Part shown: positions 45,447 to 57,710 of the stretch, one piece after another
How the letters are laid out: each line of letters opens with the position of its first letter
How positions within the stretch are numbered: the stretch's first letter is position 1
Origin: Eutreptiella sp. 'Long Island Sound 2002'
Lineage: Eukaryota; Euglenozoa; Euglenophyceae; Eutreptiales; Eutreptiaceae
Direction: 5' to 3'
DNA length: 64,000 bases
NCBI GenBank assembly: GCA_964036045.1
Contig: OZ038391.1
Coordinates: 42,481,621 to 42,545,620 of the forward strand
The notes under the pieces: generated by a model
What the model was told of the DNA's origin: nothing
Databases searched by the model: none
What the model saw: the letters and a program-made list of their open reading frames with translations, nothing else
Program-made: the position numbers and the translations under genes

Positions 45447-45590
45447 GACAGAAATCTCCAACCTGGGAACCGGAAAGGAGGGTTCTCCCTCAGGGACAGA
45501 AACCCCCAATTTGGGAACTAGGAAAGCAGGTTCTCCTGAGGTGACAGTTTCCCCCAATTTTTTTTTGCAATTTGGGAACCGGCTTCGAAA
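45447..45590 (+). repeat. Degenerate 48-bp tandem repeat, three copies
   Basis: GACAGAAAYCYCCAA starts at 45447 and 45495, with a third GACAGTTTCCCCCAA at 45543; spacing is 48 bp each. Each unit holds TTTGGGAAC or CTGGGAACC. The preceding 150 bases carry AAGGACCC words at irregular spacing. Confidence 0.7.
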
Positions 45591-45798
45591 CCCGCCCCCC
45601 TCCTACGAAAGGAGCCTAAAGGACCCTTCCTAAAAGATCTAGGCTGTTTTGAAATTTGTACAAGTGTCATGTTTCATCTATTTTTGCCCACCTGGTTCCG
45701 TCTGCCCGAGAGCTTATCTGCTTTTCAACAAAAAAATTCAAATGGCACATGGATATGTTGAATGCAGAGTTCATATGATACACCGTGTCAGCAATTTA

Positions 45799-45925
45799 CA
45801 GCTGACCCTGACCGTGGCCCTGACCCTGACCATGAACCTGACCCCGACCAACATCCTGACCATGGCCCCCATCCTGGCCCCAATTTTGATAAACATCATG
45901 ACCCTTACCAAATCACCCTGACCAG
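45799..45925 (+). repeat. Degenerate CCTGAC hexamer repeat
   Basis: GACCCTGACC-like words recur about every 6-12 bases (CTGACCCTGACCGTGGCCCT and similar). Many units have one or two changes. Confidence 0.7.
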
Positions 45926-48299
45926 CCATTGGCTCTGACCCCCACACAGACTGAGCATGGCATCATCCCTGAGCATGATTGTCAGTGTTTTCATCCACAA
46001 GCATATTCTGCATCCTGTGCTGCAATGGACAAATTACGGTTTTGAACCTCCTCTGGTTGCAAATACCTGGAGGGCTTCGATTTTTTTTGCAAAATATCCG
46101 GTTGTGTGTGATTATTTGGGGCAAAATGACTACTTTTTTCAGGTCATGCCAAAGATTATACCTGGTCAAAATCAGGTTTTTGAACCACAATCATTTGGCC
46201 TCTAGTATGCACCCACTTACTTCCTTTTCTTGCTGATGTGTGTCAATGTTCTCTCGCGATGCTCTGTAGATGGCATTGAGGCATGCACCAAGAAGTAGGT
46301 TACAATGAGTCTAGTGGGCACGGCATTACATCATCACACAAATCGTACGGATCAAATTGTATTCATGGTTGCAGAGCTCATTGGATATTTTGGGGCATGC
46401 GTGAACCTCATACTTGGCTCTTTCCCCTATGTTGTGTGTGGTGATTTTCATTTGCATATGTGCATGTACCACCTACAGAAGTTTACGAACAAAATGTTAG
46501 TTTCGAACTGATATTTTGAAAGCTGATAATCACCAAAAATAGTTATTTCACAATAAATAATCAAAAACGAGGAGGGTGCAAGCCTCATTCGTACAGAATT
46601 TGTTTTTTGAAATCTTTTGCCAAATTTCATGTGACGTATACCAAGCGTCCAATAATATGTGCATGTTTTGCCAGTACACCATTCATGGACAAAGTGTCAC
46701 CACTTTGGTGGCGCAGCCCATGGAGCCCATGGCACCCTGTGGTGTTATATCATTATTTATCTTCTTACTTTGTTGTTGCTTCTGCCATTGTGTTCGTTTT
46801 TTGTTTGCAAAGTTGCAAGGTTTTGGTAAGTGCACCAAGCCCTGCAACTTAGATTTTGTTACTAACAACCGGTTCCGGCGATTTTTAGTTTTCAAAACAA
46901 CTGATAGTAGATAGTATTCAAATAGTTTGATTTTGCAATGTACAAGCATGTGTTGAGACAATGTGTTTTTTCTCCGGGAAAAAGAAAGTCAATAGTGCAC
47001 CACCAAAATTCTTAACCATTTAGAATTGCTGAGATTAATTGGTTTGAATCAGATTTAAGAATATCTGGTTATGCCGATTGTTTTTGCAATAAACTCCGAT
47101 AATTGCGATAAATGGGCTCCCAAGGAATTGGTAAAACCGGTTACAAACCTTAGCGCCGGGGACCCTTAGGAGGGAAGGGGGTATAGCCTCTTTGTCCACA
47201 GCTCGTTTCTGATTTTGTCTTCGTGTTGAGTGCCAAAGAACCCCAAAAGGAGAAGGCTTCTGTGGCCACTTTGCCTACCTGTGGGCTTCCAAGACGGCAG
47301 GGGTTGTGTAACCACTTCTGCTTTCTTCCCCACTTTGGGGGCCCCAAGCCTTTTTCGATTCCTACGCAGGCTGGCAACATTTTGTCACCTATTTTTTTAT
47401 GCCCTCCGTGCATTAAATATAAATGGTTTTTACGAAGTTGTACCTTTTCCCCTCGTATGACGTTTTATCGAACAACCGTTGAATGTATGCCTCCCAACTT
47501 GCTTTGCATTGGACGCCTCGCCATCACTTTGCTGCAATATTGTGCTGCCGATCGTTAGCAACCTAAATAAATCTACAAGCGGACCATATGCAGGGAAGAA
47601 GAGTCCAAGAAGCAACACATGCACAAAACAAATATAAGAGTATAGCCTAGCTTGGTGAACATACTTTACGTAAAGACTTAGTTCCTTGAAGCGTTGGTCT
47701 GTCCATGGCAAGAAGGTTGGAGAAACCGGAACCATGCAGATTTGAAAGGGCCTGGCATATAATAGGCAGACATAGCTGTGAAAAGGACACTCAAGCAAAT
47801 TGGCGGCACCGAATCATTGGCTTCGAATATCTTCATGGAAACAAAGCCATTTTGGCTCACCAAACTCGAAATGGGTTTTGTGCTGAATACAAACGGTTTG
47901 CAAAACACAAACTGTTTTGTTTCATACAAAACAAACTCTTCTATGCGTTAATATTCTTATTGTTTTCCCCTTTGCACTACTCCAGTCTTCTACAATGCCT
48001 GTATTTTGCTAACCTCTCCCATATGGACCCATGCAAACACAATGGAATAGTATTTTTCAAAACCACAATTCACATTTTAGAGACAAATGTTCTGCTTTTG
48101 GTCTACCTATTAAGCCCCCCCCCCCCGAAAACCAAGTACGCCATGTATTCTAAATCCAAATTGTCCCTTTGGTCGACACATTGAAGCCCATTTTTTTTAA
48201 ACAACAACAATAGCTCATATTCTCCTTTTCACCCAGACGTTGCACCAAGGCATGATACCTTTTTCAAAAATTGAACTCTTCTACCTTTTTGTGATGGGG

Positions 48300-48400
48300 G
48301 TAAGAGGTTTTAAAAAGGTTTCCTCAGCTGTAAAAGAAACCGCTTGAAAACAAAAAAGGTTACCTCTTTTCAAAACAGGTCATGTCTTAAAACCTCTTAC
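48300..48400. repeat. Inverted repeat with 14-bp perfect arms
   Basis: GTAAGAGGTTTTAA (48300-48313) and TTAAAACCTCTTAC (48387-48400) flank 73 bases that contain further complementary A- and T-rich words. It may be a small non-autonomous element. Confidence 0.6.
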
Positions 48401-48949
48401 TTTCAAAACCTGTACCATGCATCACTTTGCACTCTCTTAATGTGCACTTCTTTCCCAAAATACCACCAAATATCAATTCTTTTCAGGTACTTTCTGCTTT
48501 TTTGATCCAATTTTATTGTTTTTAATCCTGTGGTATTACCCTCAACACAGCTAAAAGCACCAACATAAAGAGGAGGTGTGTGTGTGCACGCCCACTTGTG
48601 CACATCTTACCAAAAAGAGAATTATGTTTTTGAATTGTACATTATTACTAATCTCTGCAGTGTTCGCTCAAAAGTCCATGTGCATAGAGATTTTGCAGCA
48701 AAATCTCAACAATTTACACCAAATAGCAGTGTGTCAGCATGTTTGTGACTTGATTTTGGACATGAATAATCATCACAAAAACGTCTCTGCAAAACCATTT
48801 TGGGAACTGTTTTCTTTGACCTCTTGTCAAATGTTTTCCAACCCTTACAAATGGCTTTTGAAGAATCGGAACCATTTAGATCAGAGTGGAAAATCACTGG
48901 CAGTGTAGCACAGGGCAGATCAACAATGGACATGACAACCGGCCGTCTT

Positions 48950-49240
48950 GGGACCAAATATAGGTCAAAAATAGGTCAAAAACACGTTTTCCAAAAGTGA
49001 TCATGGACCATTTGAAATGAGCCTATTTTGAGCCCATTTTTGACCGAGTTTAGCCCATTCTGCCACATGTATCCACCATGTATGCACCCATTTTCAAGGC
49101 ATTTTGGGATTTTCCATGGGCCAAAACAAATCACCCCGGGCTCAAAATGGGCTAAAAACACTTGTTTGAGCATCCCAAAAGGTTCAAGATCACTTTTTGA
49201 AGAATACATTTTTGACCCATTTTTGACCCATTTAGAAAGA
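48950..49240 (+). repeat. Fragment of the fold-back element's 161-bp unit
   Basis: Contains GGCATTTTGGGATTTTC, TTTTGAGCCCATTTTTGACC and CACTTGTTTGAGCATCCCAA, matching 2860-2980 and the 4.6-5.2 kb array. About one and a half units are present. Confidence 0.75.
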
Positions 49241-49639
49241 ATAATATGCTTTCAATGATTGATTCGTGTTGACGTGCATCTGCTTGTATCCTGCTGCTTG
49301 CCTGCTCCTCTGGTTTTTGTGTATTTTGGAAACCAAAGAAAAGACCAAATCCACAGTCCAAGTAGGGCACGATTCCGGATCTCATACTCCAAACATGAAG
49401 TGCTGTATATAAGAAAAGTAGGAACAATCACTTATTTATAGCAGTGCTCAACTAGATTCGGATAGATAGTTAAAAACACTTAAGAAAAGAATAGAAAACT
49501 GCCCTCATGGGCACCCTCTCTTCGGTAGGGTCACGTTGAGATGTGAACCCTTTGTTTTTGGTCCCTTAGGTGCTGACGTGGCATGGCTTATGGCACTGAG
49601 TTCACTGCCATGTCACCAGGGATCTTCCTACTTAGCTAG

Positions 49640-49705
49640 GCTGCCTGGGAATTGAACCTAGCACCTCTGAAAAAGAGGCACCACAGCCCCCTAGGGTGCA
49701 CACCA
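49640..49705 (-). repeat. Possible tRNA-derived SINE head
   Basis: On the minus strand GGTTCAATTCC (49658-49648) fits the Pol III B-box consensus, and just upstream a stem-loop CCTC-TTTTTCA-GAGG has anticodon-arm geometry. A G-rich segment further upstream is a weak A box. A full cloverleaf is not evident, so it is not called as a functional tRNA. Confidence 0.3.
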
Positions 49706-49984
49706 CTAGGATAAGTAGTCATTCATGAAAAAATAGATAAAAATGTATAGGCTCTGAACCAGAGCAGTGCCTCAGTCTACTCAAGATCCTGTGATAAAAT
49801 GAAAATAGTTGGGGGGTCAAGAGTCCTCACTACATCCATTGATTAGTGCTTGGTTTTATAGGTCAAAATGCATTATCATCATTTTGGTGGGGCCAATGCC
49901 AAGATAAAAATGTGGTGTGCCTTCAGGCATCTTTAATACAACTAAAGCTAACCCTAAAGGCATTGAAATACATTTTTTCTTCCT

Positions 49985-50680
49985 ACTTTTGGTCCTGATA
50001 CGGCCCATTTTTGAGGCATTTTGGGATTTTCCATGGGCCAAAACGTGTCACCACGGGCTCAAAACGGGCTAAAAACACTTGTTTGAGCATCCCAAATGGT
50101 CTAGGAAGAACTTTGGAAAAAATCATTTTTTTCGCCCTGGGGACCCCGGTGGACCCACCGTTGGCCCCAACCGTGCGCGGGCCGGGCTGCCCTCCGGCTG
50201 CACCAAGTGACCAATGGTACGGGGGTCTAGGCGTGTCGTTGGGCGAATCTGAGGCTTGGAAACCACAAAAAGTGGGGGGTTGCGGGGGGACTAGGTGCCC
50301 TCGGAACATACGTTTTGAGCCACGTAGCCCAAGATACGGCCCGTTCTTGGTTTTGGGGCGCCGTGACAAATGTTGCACGCAATTTGGGCCATTTTTGGCC
50401 GTTTCTCGCACATATTGCGGAGTCAGAAAGCAATAAAGGGCTCTTTGCGACAAAGAAGTCAGGGCGCACGTGGTGTGTAGCAACCATTTCCCTTCCTTTG
50501 GCCGTTTTGACTCGGTTCCGGGGCCGTTTTGGCGGAAAAAAAAAAGCTGTTTTTGGGGCGCAAAATGGCCTTTTTGTGAAGGCACCTCCCGACTTGATGC
50601 CCCCGCCCCAGTGCGCCACTGATGAGTTTTTGACTGAAAACTTGGGTTTGGCAAATGCACCACCTAGGCTGTAGGATGGC
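49985..50680 (+). repeat. Third copy of the fold-back arm sequence
   Basis: Collinear with 2870-3570 of the left arm: GGCATTTTGGGATTTTCC, GGGGTCTAGGCGT, GGAAACCACAAAAAGTGGGG, TAGGTGCCCTCGGAA, then TTTGGCCGTTTTGA. It is a single arm; I see no inverted partner beside it. Immediately downstream a TGCTTGCTTGTTGCTTG stretch resembles the loop-proximal part of the arms. Confidence 0.85.
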
Positions 50681-53600
50681 TAGAGTAGAGTAGAGCCCGG
50701 AGCGATGAGGCAGAGCGATGGCCAAAAACGAAAAGGAGAAGTGCTTGCTTGTTGCTTGTTGCTTGTGAGCTAGATTTAAGGGGAGAGGGGTGTAGTAAGA
50801 AAAATATATAATAATATGAACAAAATGATAATGCCGACAGGTCTGCAATTGGTATCTGGACTCTCAAGCGGTCTGCAGCTCTGGAAACCTTCAAAAATCC
50901 ATTGCACCCCATTTTGGTGCTATGAACTCCGAAACCTATCAAGCTAAAAGATGTGTAGGTTGTACATGGTGTCGTGTATCAAAATGGAAATAGATGCATG
51001 CCGAAAAACTTTGTAAAACCTCAAAAAAAACTCAAGCTGAAAAAAGCCTTTGGGAAATATTGTCCACAGATACAAAAATGCTACTGGTTCACAACATGGC
51101 CTTCATGCATTGGTTCACACTGTCATATGGTTCACAGTGTTGAAAAATGTTGAACAGCTGGGGCCACTACTGGATCGTTCAGCAACCATTCTGGCCACCA
51201 TCAGAGAGCGCCCAGCGTCTCTCCTTTAGCCTACCTAGAAGGCACCACTCTGTTCCCCCACACCTGTCAGGGAGAAAATACACCAAGCGCTGTCAGGAAG
51301 CCTCCGTGGGATGCAGCTTCTATCATACATGAAGTGCCTCTGCCTCAGAATCTTCGACCATGGAACTTGCCACAACTGGCTTCCACATGGATAAGCGCAG
51401 TGCAACTTGTCTGGGAGAATGGACCTTTTGGGGGCATTTGTCAAATGCAACTTCAGTATGCATGGGACCAAAAAACCAACGCCTGTTTTGGGGGGGCATC
51501 CTTTGCTCAGCATGTATTATGTGTAGTTTTGAAATATTTTTGACCCTTTGCTGAGGCAGTTTTACGAACATTTGCCGATGTGAAACAAGCATTCAAAAGG
51601 TTGAGCACAGCGAGCCCTCATGTGCATAAACAACCCTGAATGCTTTTGTCACACACCAGCTACTGCACTCTGCATTGCACACAGACCATGAAACACTTTT
51701 ACCAGCTCACAGCTACATTTGCTGCACTCTCAGATTTGAGTTTCAGGATTTGCAGGGGTATTTACAACAACAGCATTCGCCAAAACATTGAGTACTGCTG
51801 CTATCAGGGCAGCTGGTCGCCTGCTGGAACACTCTGGCTACCACTGCCAATGGCAGAAGCATCCTGTGCACCACTGTCATTGGTGGGTCAGTAGATTGGT
51901 GACGGTCACTTTCTGGGGCTACAGCAGTGACCTTGAACTACTACTTCTGAGATAGCACGGCACCCCTGAAACAGGCCGGCGGTGCAGTTCTTGGCGGGAG
52001 GCGTAATAGAGTACACCAGGCAATGAGTCAGGGGCCCAAGGCAGGGCAGCAGCAACTAACACAAACTACTGCCCAGGTGGGCTGAGCACCCAGGGTGACC
52101 CCTCATGGTGAGGAGATTTCTGTGGAAAGTGGTTCGGACTTGGAAATCCTTTACCTACTGGACAGCTGAAAGCCGCTGGAGGATACTGTGCTGCACTGGG
52201 ATACAACCGTTTCAGGGTTCGGGGGCAGGCAACAGCCTAAATGGCCCTGAGGGTTGCCGTCGCCAGGGCCTGCACTGCTTCAGGTATGGTCCTGCTTTGG
52301 GTTTGTTTCACTGCTGCATGCCTTGCAGTCCGCCTCTGAATGGGTGGGAACAGCCAATTCCATTTGTGGGAAATCCACAGGGGCATGAACGAAAGTTGGT
52401 GTACACTGGATACAACCACAGGTACTTTTCAAGTCTGGTTGCATGTGTCCAACTGGCAGGCAAACAGCATCAACGGAACCTCCGGAACAGTTGCCTTGTC
52501 CAAAAATGCCGTCCACCAAGTGGACGAAAGAACAATACAGGCGCAGTACACACCAAAAGTGCACTGTCGTTGTTCCCACCAAAAAAGTTCAGGTGAACCC
52601 TGCCCCCGGAGGGGTGTTCGTGTGCGATTACTTTCAAAGTGACACGGGCAATGGGGCGGGGGGTATTACAGCCATGGCCCGAAAGGGGAAGTATATGAAG
52701 CAGGAAGTGCCACTCACTCAGGTTCAGGTTGATGGCACCAAAATGCCAGGGCCAGGTGCAGCCATGCCCACCCACCCTGGGCATGGATCACTGCTGCGCT
52801 AAAACCTCAAGACCGTCGCAGCTAAGGTCCGATTCCATGGATGAACGCTTGCTCCCCCCCTCTGCATTGCATGGGGAGAAAGGAGGACTGTAATGGGAAA
52901 GAGTCCTCTGCCTATCACCTCTTCATTGTCACCGCCCCCCTCCTTGGGGCCTGTTTTTGGCCATTTTGGTATCTATCACCAAGGGGGTGTTCATCCCTTG
53001 GGTCCCCCACCCCCCACCCGTTTAGGGGAGGTTCCATCCCTTTGGGATGTTGGCTCTAACATGGGGGTTTTACCACCCCTTTTGGGTGTGCGGATGAGAT
53101 GGCAAGGGGACACAACCCACACCCTTTTTGGGCGTGGACTCAAGACAGCAAATATGCAGCTACAATAATGCACATCCATTCTTTGGCGGGCCTTGAGACG
53201 GTAAGGGATGCAGCCACAATCCACACTCATTTACATGATGTGCACTCAACATGATCCAGTGGTGCGGGTGCATTTCTTGGTGGTTCCAACATGGTTGGTT
53301 GCTAGCAATAATCTAGCGTTCTGCCTGTTGACTTTGTGCTGGCACCAAGATCCCAGCCCGAGTTGGTACCCTTTGTTAGACTTTGCACATCCAGGTTATC
53401 CAGTAGAGCAGGCCACGGGATGCCCTTGCATTTGGGCTGAAAAGACGCATTTGGAAGTTCACTTGAGGCAGATCAAATCAGCTTGGATGGCATCATGCAA
53501 GAATTGTACATTGAAGCAAATGAAATTCAGTGTCTAAGACAAGAGGCTTGGGCTATGGGAGCAAAATGCTGTGCTGTGTTCAATTATAAACTCAAAGAGA

Positions 53601-54149
53601 ACATGCGTCATACACGCGAAGGCACCGCCAATCAAGGTGCCGTCTTGAGACGTTGGGGGGGCGGGTCACACTTCCGGGTTTGTTCGGGGCCATGTTGGAC
53701 CTAGGGTTCATGGGGAGCCTTTGGTGCAAGGGAGGGGGTGTAGGGGCGTGTGGTCATCACCGAGTGGGGGTCGCACCGGCCATCGAGGAATGCGAGACTC
53801 CGGTCGGTTGAGAGGCTCGGGCACATGACTCCTGCACCTGTGCTCCCAGGTTAGAATCCCAAGGGTTGGAAGAAGTACTAGACCGGCGTCAGACGGCTAC
53901 AGGAACCTCCCAGGCTTCAGAGCAGAGCACAGGCAGATGGGCACGCTGTTCGGTTCTCGCAGTGCGTGCTGGCACCTCACACCACCCCCACAAGGCAGAA
54001 GGATCCAAGCGCAGAGCAGGGCATGGGCACGGGGCCACGTGGTTCCGCTGTGTCAAAATCCACCAAAGTACTTTTCTCTTGCACCCCTTCTCAGGCCTCA
54101 CGGGCATACCAGGCCTCGTAGCGCACAGATACAGTTTCCAGGATGGGTG
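50681..54149. other. Intergenic, no gene recognised
   Basis: Open frames up to 163 codons on the plus strand (52105-52596) break into three frames with no domain match. They could be a decayed mobile-element gene. A tRNA-like B-box word (AGGTTAGAATCCC) occurs at 53849-53861 without a convincing cloverleaf. Confidence 0.35.
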
Positions 54150-56033
54150 TTAGTCATCATCGACATGGATGGCCGAAAAGATGCCCCGCACGAAGACCAG
54201 GCTGCTGATGAAGCCTACAGTACCAGTCACCAAGAAAAACCCATACGATACGATCGCCATGTAGCTGATGTAGAGAGCACGGGACGCCAGGTTGGGCATG
54301 TTCATGGATGAATTCAGGAAATGGAGGCTGTACATGAACAAGTACACCCCAGAAGACCCGGAGCACAAGAACGCCCTCCACCACCACCGGTAGTCTTCAT
54401 AGACCAGCTGCAAATACACCATAACGATCGAGATCTCCGCACACGTGATGATCAGGATGAAGCACACGGCCAATGTCATGCCAAACACGCAGTAGAACTG
54501 TTCCTGCCAAACGGACTTCAAAATGAAAAAAATCTGGACGAACACGGCACCAAACGGCAGGATCCCGGCGACGAGAAGCATGAATGGGGGCCGCACGTAC
54601 CACCGTTGCGATGGGATGAACCGCGGGATATTGCCAACGCTCTGAGGCGGGCGCAGGACCACGCGCCCCTGTCCGAGCCTCCCCCCAAGGAAGACCAGAG
54701 GGAGGTGGATGCACAGCCACGATGCGACGAGGTACAGTGACAGCGTGAAGGCCACCGACGTGGACGCCTGCTTGGCCCACAGCAGGACGTTTGAGCCGCA
54801 GAGCACCATGAGCACGTGGCCGGGGAACCACGTCCCAGTCATGAGGACGGTCCGCCACGTGTTTTTCTGGAACATGTCTGCCATCGTTGTGGCCACCCAC
54901 CCTCCCAAGGGCCCAGCGCAGGTGTACACTCCCAGAGCGCTGAGGCTCAGCTCGTACCCCTGGCAGGTCGGAGGCACGATCCCCAGGCAGGCGAGGACCA
55001 GCAACACAAAACCAGTCGCAAGCAACTGGACCCCGGTGGCCACGTAGCAGGACAGCAGCCCCGCGTGGGGAGGGGTCCGGAAGGCATCCGCGTGCACGAC
55101 CTTCCAGCCGATCTGCTCTTGGACTATGTCTGCGTTTCTGGGGTGGTTGTACCGCCGCATATCCTTGCGGACCGCCCTCGCGACGATCACCGCCACCATA
55201 GCCGTCAAGAAGAGGGCGATAAGCAGAGAGTTCACGATGGAAAACCGGTGGATACTGGAGTCCACTTCTGTTTCGAAATACTCCTCCCAGCGGCACCTCC
55301 AGGCCGATGCGGCGTCCTCCTGCCATCGCACACTGTAGGACCAGGACAGAAACGCAGTGGCGTTGCCGTGAGGCCCGGCACTGGCAATGACAGTTTGGGG
55401 ACGGTATCTGTTGGCGGTGAAGCCGAGCCCTGGCGGACACCTGCGGTCAATCACAGCGGAATCGATGGAATGCGGGACTACTTCGAAGCCAACGATGCGC
55501 CATTTGGGCACGCCTTTCGACGCGTGGTACTTCACAGTGAACGCCAGATGATTGTAGACCGATGTGACTGACCCACCGGTGCTCGGAGCCCCAATAGGGC
55601 ACCCGTGGCGGTAGAACTTGTGGTACAACTTCTTCCTGCCCCTGCGGCTGAGCACCTCAGCAACTGGCAGATTGTCCAGGACAAAGTGGCCCCGATACTT
55701 GCTGTCAATGCGGTCCTTGAGCGCCGCCAGGCTGCCGGTCTCGGGGACAGTGGTGCATACTGTTGCACAGTTGATGTCTCGCCCGACCTGCATGAAAAAG
55801 GAGGTCGGTTGCAGTGACACTCCTGGGAGCATCTCTTGCATGGCCCTCCGCGGGCCAACGTCCTGGGGCTGACAGACCATCAGCGAATAATAATCATAAG
55901 GAATGGCGGTCTCCACAGATGTCATGGGTGCTACCATGACAGTGATGTTGTCCCCAGGCCAGTACTCCACGGGCACCGCGCAGGTAAGTTCGAGAGCCCA
56001 GGCAATGACAAGGCAGAAGGGGAAGAAAGCCAT
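54150..56033 (-). CDS. TM9SF: Transmembrane 9 superfamily (nonaspanin) protein, intronless
   Basis: TM9SF proteins are nine-pass membrane proteins of the Golgi and endosomes, involved in membrane protein sorting. The ATG at 56033 (MAFFPFCLVIAWALE) starts a signal peptide and gives 627 residues, near the family's 590-660; the frame extends 21 codons upstream without a signal. The lumenal part has IPYDYYSLMVCQP, the counterpart of the family's 'YxYYxLPFC', and DNLPVAEV. The first internal membrane helix is near residues 260-280, followed by the diagnostic EQIGWKVVHADAFRTPP (family 'GWKxVHGDVFRPP'). Eight hydrophobic segments follow to a short acidic tail ending HVDDD in place of the usual KVD/KID end. 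That change could affect the C-terminal Golgi-retention signal. Neighbouring sequence is mobile-element rich. Confidence 0.92.
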   Translation of the reverse strand: MAFFPFCLVIAWALELTCAVPVEYWPGDNITVMVAPMTSVETAIPYDYYSLMVCQPQDVGPRRAMQEMLPGVSLQPTSFFMQVGRDINCATVCTTVPETGSLAALKDRIDSKYRGHFVLDNLPVAEVLSRRGRKKLYHKFYRHGCPIGAPSTGGSVTSVYNHLAFTVKYHASKGVPKWRIVGFEVVPHSIDSAVIDRRCPPGLGFTANRYRPQTVIASAGPHGNATAFLSWSYSVRWQEDAASAWRCRWEEYFETEVDSSIHRFSIVNSLLIALFLTAMVAVIVARAVRKDMRRYNHPRNADIVQEQIGWKVVHADAFRTPPHAGLLSCYVATGVQLLATGFVLLVLACLGIVPPTCQGYELSLSALGVYTCAGPLGGWVATTMADMFQKNTWRTVLMTGTWFPGHVLMVLCGSNVLLWAKQASTSVAFTLSLYLVASWLCIHLPLVFLGGRLGQGRVVLRPPQSVGNIPRFIPSQRWYVRPPFMLLVAGILPFGAVFVQIFFILKSVWQEQFYCVFGMTLAVCFILIITCAEISIVMVYLQLVYEDYRWWWRAFLCSGSSGVYLFMYSLHFLNSSMNMPNLASRALYISYMAIVSYGFFLVTGTVGFISSLVFVRGIFSAIHVDDD

Positions 56034-56490
56034 CGCATGTACGGCCCTGCAGTCATGGCAAAGGGTGCGGTGCTGTGACCAGTGGTCACAACCCACTGCC
56101 CGGTGCCTAGCGGCACATTACTGCTGAAACACCGCCCCCATACATCCCGCAATTCCCACTGCCTTTACTGCATCACAGGCCAAAGTTTTGAGATACTAAT
56201 GGTTTCCCACCATTTATTTTCCATGTCCTTCTTCTCGCCTGTGGTACTGCCCTTCGAACCTCCTTGTGTGTCTCACAGTAACACTGTTCAGCCTTCCCAC
56301 AGAGGGTGTTGTTGCACGGTGTGCGCACGGTGCGGCACCTTTCTGATGTTTCTGGAGATTTTACCCGCTGGACAGGCCCACTGCAAACCACTATGGCAGG
56401 TGTTCCCAAATGCTTGTGGATGGTCGCCAGAGGCCTTTGGATGATACCTAGTGTTTCTTTCTGCCTTGCAGGGGGATTTTTGTTACTTCC

Positions 56491-57710
56491 AGGGGGAATG
56501 TTTGCCCGGCTACTTTTCAATTAACTATCCCGACTTTAGCCCCAGATTTACTCTCTCATGGAGAAACCCCCCAAGTAGACCATGTTGGACTGCACACCTT
56601 CCCTACAAAGCATGTTGCATAATAAGGCAATAGCTGTGAATTCAACAACTCCAAATGTCATTTGTATAACAACATTGGTCCCACAAGTGTGGTGTCAATA
56701 CATTCCGCACAATAGTGCTCTTCACACTCACCACAAATTGTGATGATGGAACGCTTCTCACAACACAACACACACACTTTTGCCTCATCCTCCGCCTCAT
56801 CTTGCGTGGTGGCCAAGTTGCTTTTGTCGGTCCAAACATGAGGCGGGACTCTTCCAATGAATGGCACAATGACATGAATCTGGCCTTTATAAGCACCATC
56901 ATGGCCCCCAACTTCGAAATCAAAGAAATCAACTCGGGTACGAGAAGGTCCATACCCATCCCAAATTAAAACATCAGTTGATGTCCCAGGGGCCAAGGGG
57001 CAAATGCATATAATGTTGCCCAACATATCAATGGCAACAGTCACCTTATAAACATGCGACACATACTTAGGATCCCACAAGTCGGCACTCACTATCCCTC
57101 CAATGGAACTGATGGGCATGGGGTCTGTGAAATGCGTCATAAAGAATGGAAAATGGAGACAATGGTTGAAACGATCCAACCTGTTGGCCCACCGAATCTC
57201 TTGAACGACATGGTTAAGGTATTCGCGAATATGGGCAAAACTCTGCTGCCAAGCAACCTCCAAACACCCTTCGGTGCGAGACATGAAAGCACCACTCTCT
57301 GCGGGTGGGGTGTGTTTCATCCAAAAAAAATCGAAACAATGACTCACGGTCAAGGAGCTCGGGGTGGGGAGAAATCAATATGGCTACATCACCCCTGCCT
57401 TCTCGGGGTCCCCATGGTGGGGAAAAATCAACCTAGTAAGGAGTGGATATGGTGGAAACGAGCAAAAAATGGATGAAAATGGCTGAAACTGGGTGAGAAT
57501 CCAAATATACCATATCCCCAATGTGAAAGAAGCATCAAAATACCCTTTTTCAAACAACAATAATGCCCATAGCATCACAAAGTATGGGGTTCTAGGACGG
57601 CTAGACGTCCAAATGTTGCACCGTGCGCACTGCGCTTAGTGCACCCCCTAAAAGGTCACCGGTGGGGCCCGGGTCAAAAAAGATGCCCGGCGCGCTAACG
57701 CTCCCCCCCT
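56491..57710 (-). mobile_element. DDE transposon of a GCGC-ended family, copy H1
   Basis: The left end reads AGGGGGAATGTTTGCCCGGC at 56491. The likely right end, GCCCGGCGCGCTAACGCTCC then CCCCT at 57710, is an imperfect inverse of it. An alternative right end at 57649 (GCGCTTAGTGCACCCCCT) matches that of copy H3, so H1 may be nested or composite. The interior encodes a DDE-type transposase on the minus strand. No clear target-site duplication is seen. Confidence 0.6.
56658..57353 (-). pseudogene. DDE-type transposase with C-terminal Cys-rich zinc finger, partial
   Basis: A 231-codon frame. SIGGIVSADLWDP and GTSTDVLIWDGYG place two acidic residues in DDE-like spacing, followed by GGHDGAYKGQIHVIVPFIG, similar to the 'GDGAYxxxPxxITP' segment of Harbinger-like transposases. 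The third catalytic residue is not recognised. The tail has VCVLCCEKRSIITICGECEE and YCAEC, a zinc-binding module. Compared with the relic at 60031-60150, the last ten codons appear shifted by one base (IDTTLVG against IDPHTCG), a probable frameshift. Superfamily assignment is tentative. Confidence 0.6.

Larger units (their letters stand above)
44974..48949. other. Intergenic with minor repeats, no gene recognised
   Basis: The 3' end of the giant gene lies at the start. Small open frames are present but none is recognisable. The region is AT-richer from about 45.6 kb and includes the repeats at 45447-45590, 45799-45925 and 48300-48400. Confidence 0.4.

Noticed and set aside
49640-49705. Functional tRNA gene
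   Set aside because: A B box and an anticodon-like arm are present, but no paired acceptor stem or proper D arm could be drawn.
54397-55440. 347-codon minus frame and 251-codon plus frame over the TM9SF gene
   Set aside because: Both are shadows of the TM9SF reading frame, with Arg/Pro/Gly-rich composition and no membrane segments.
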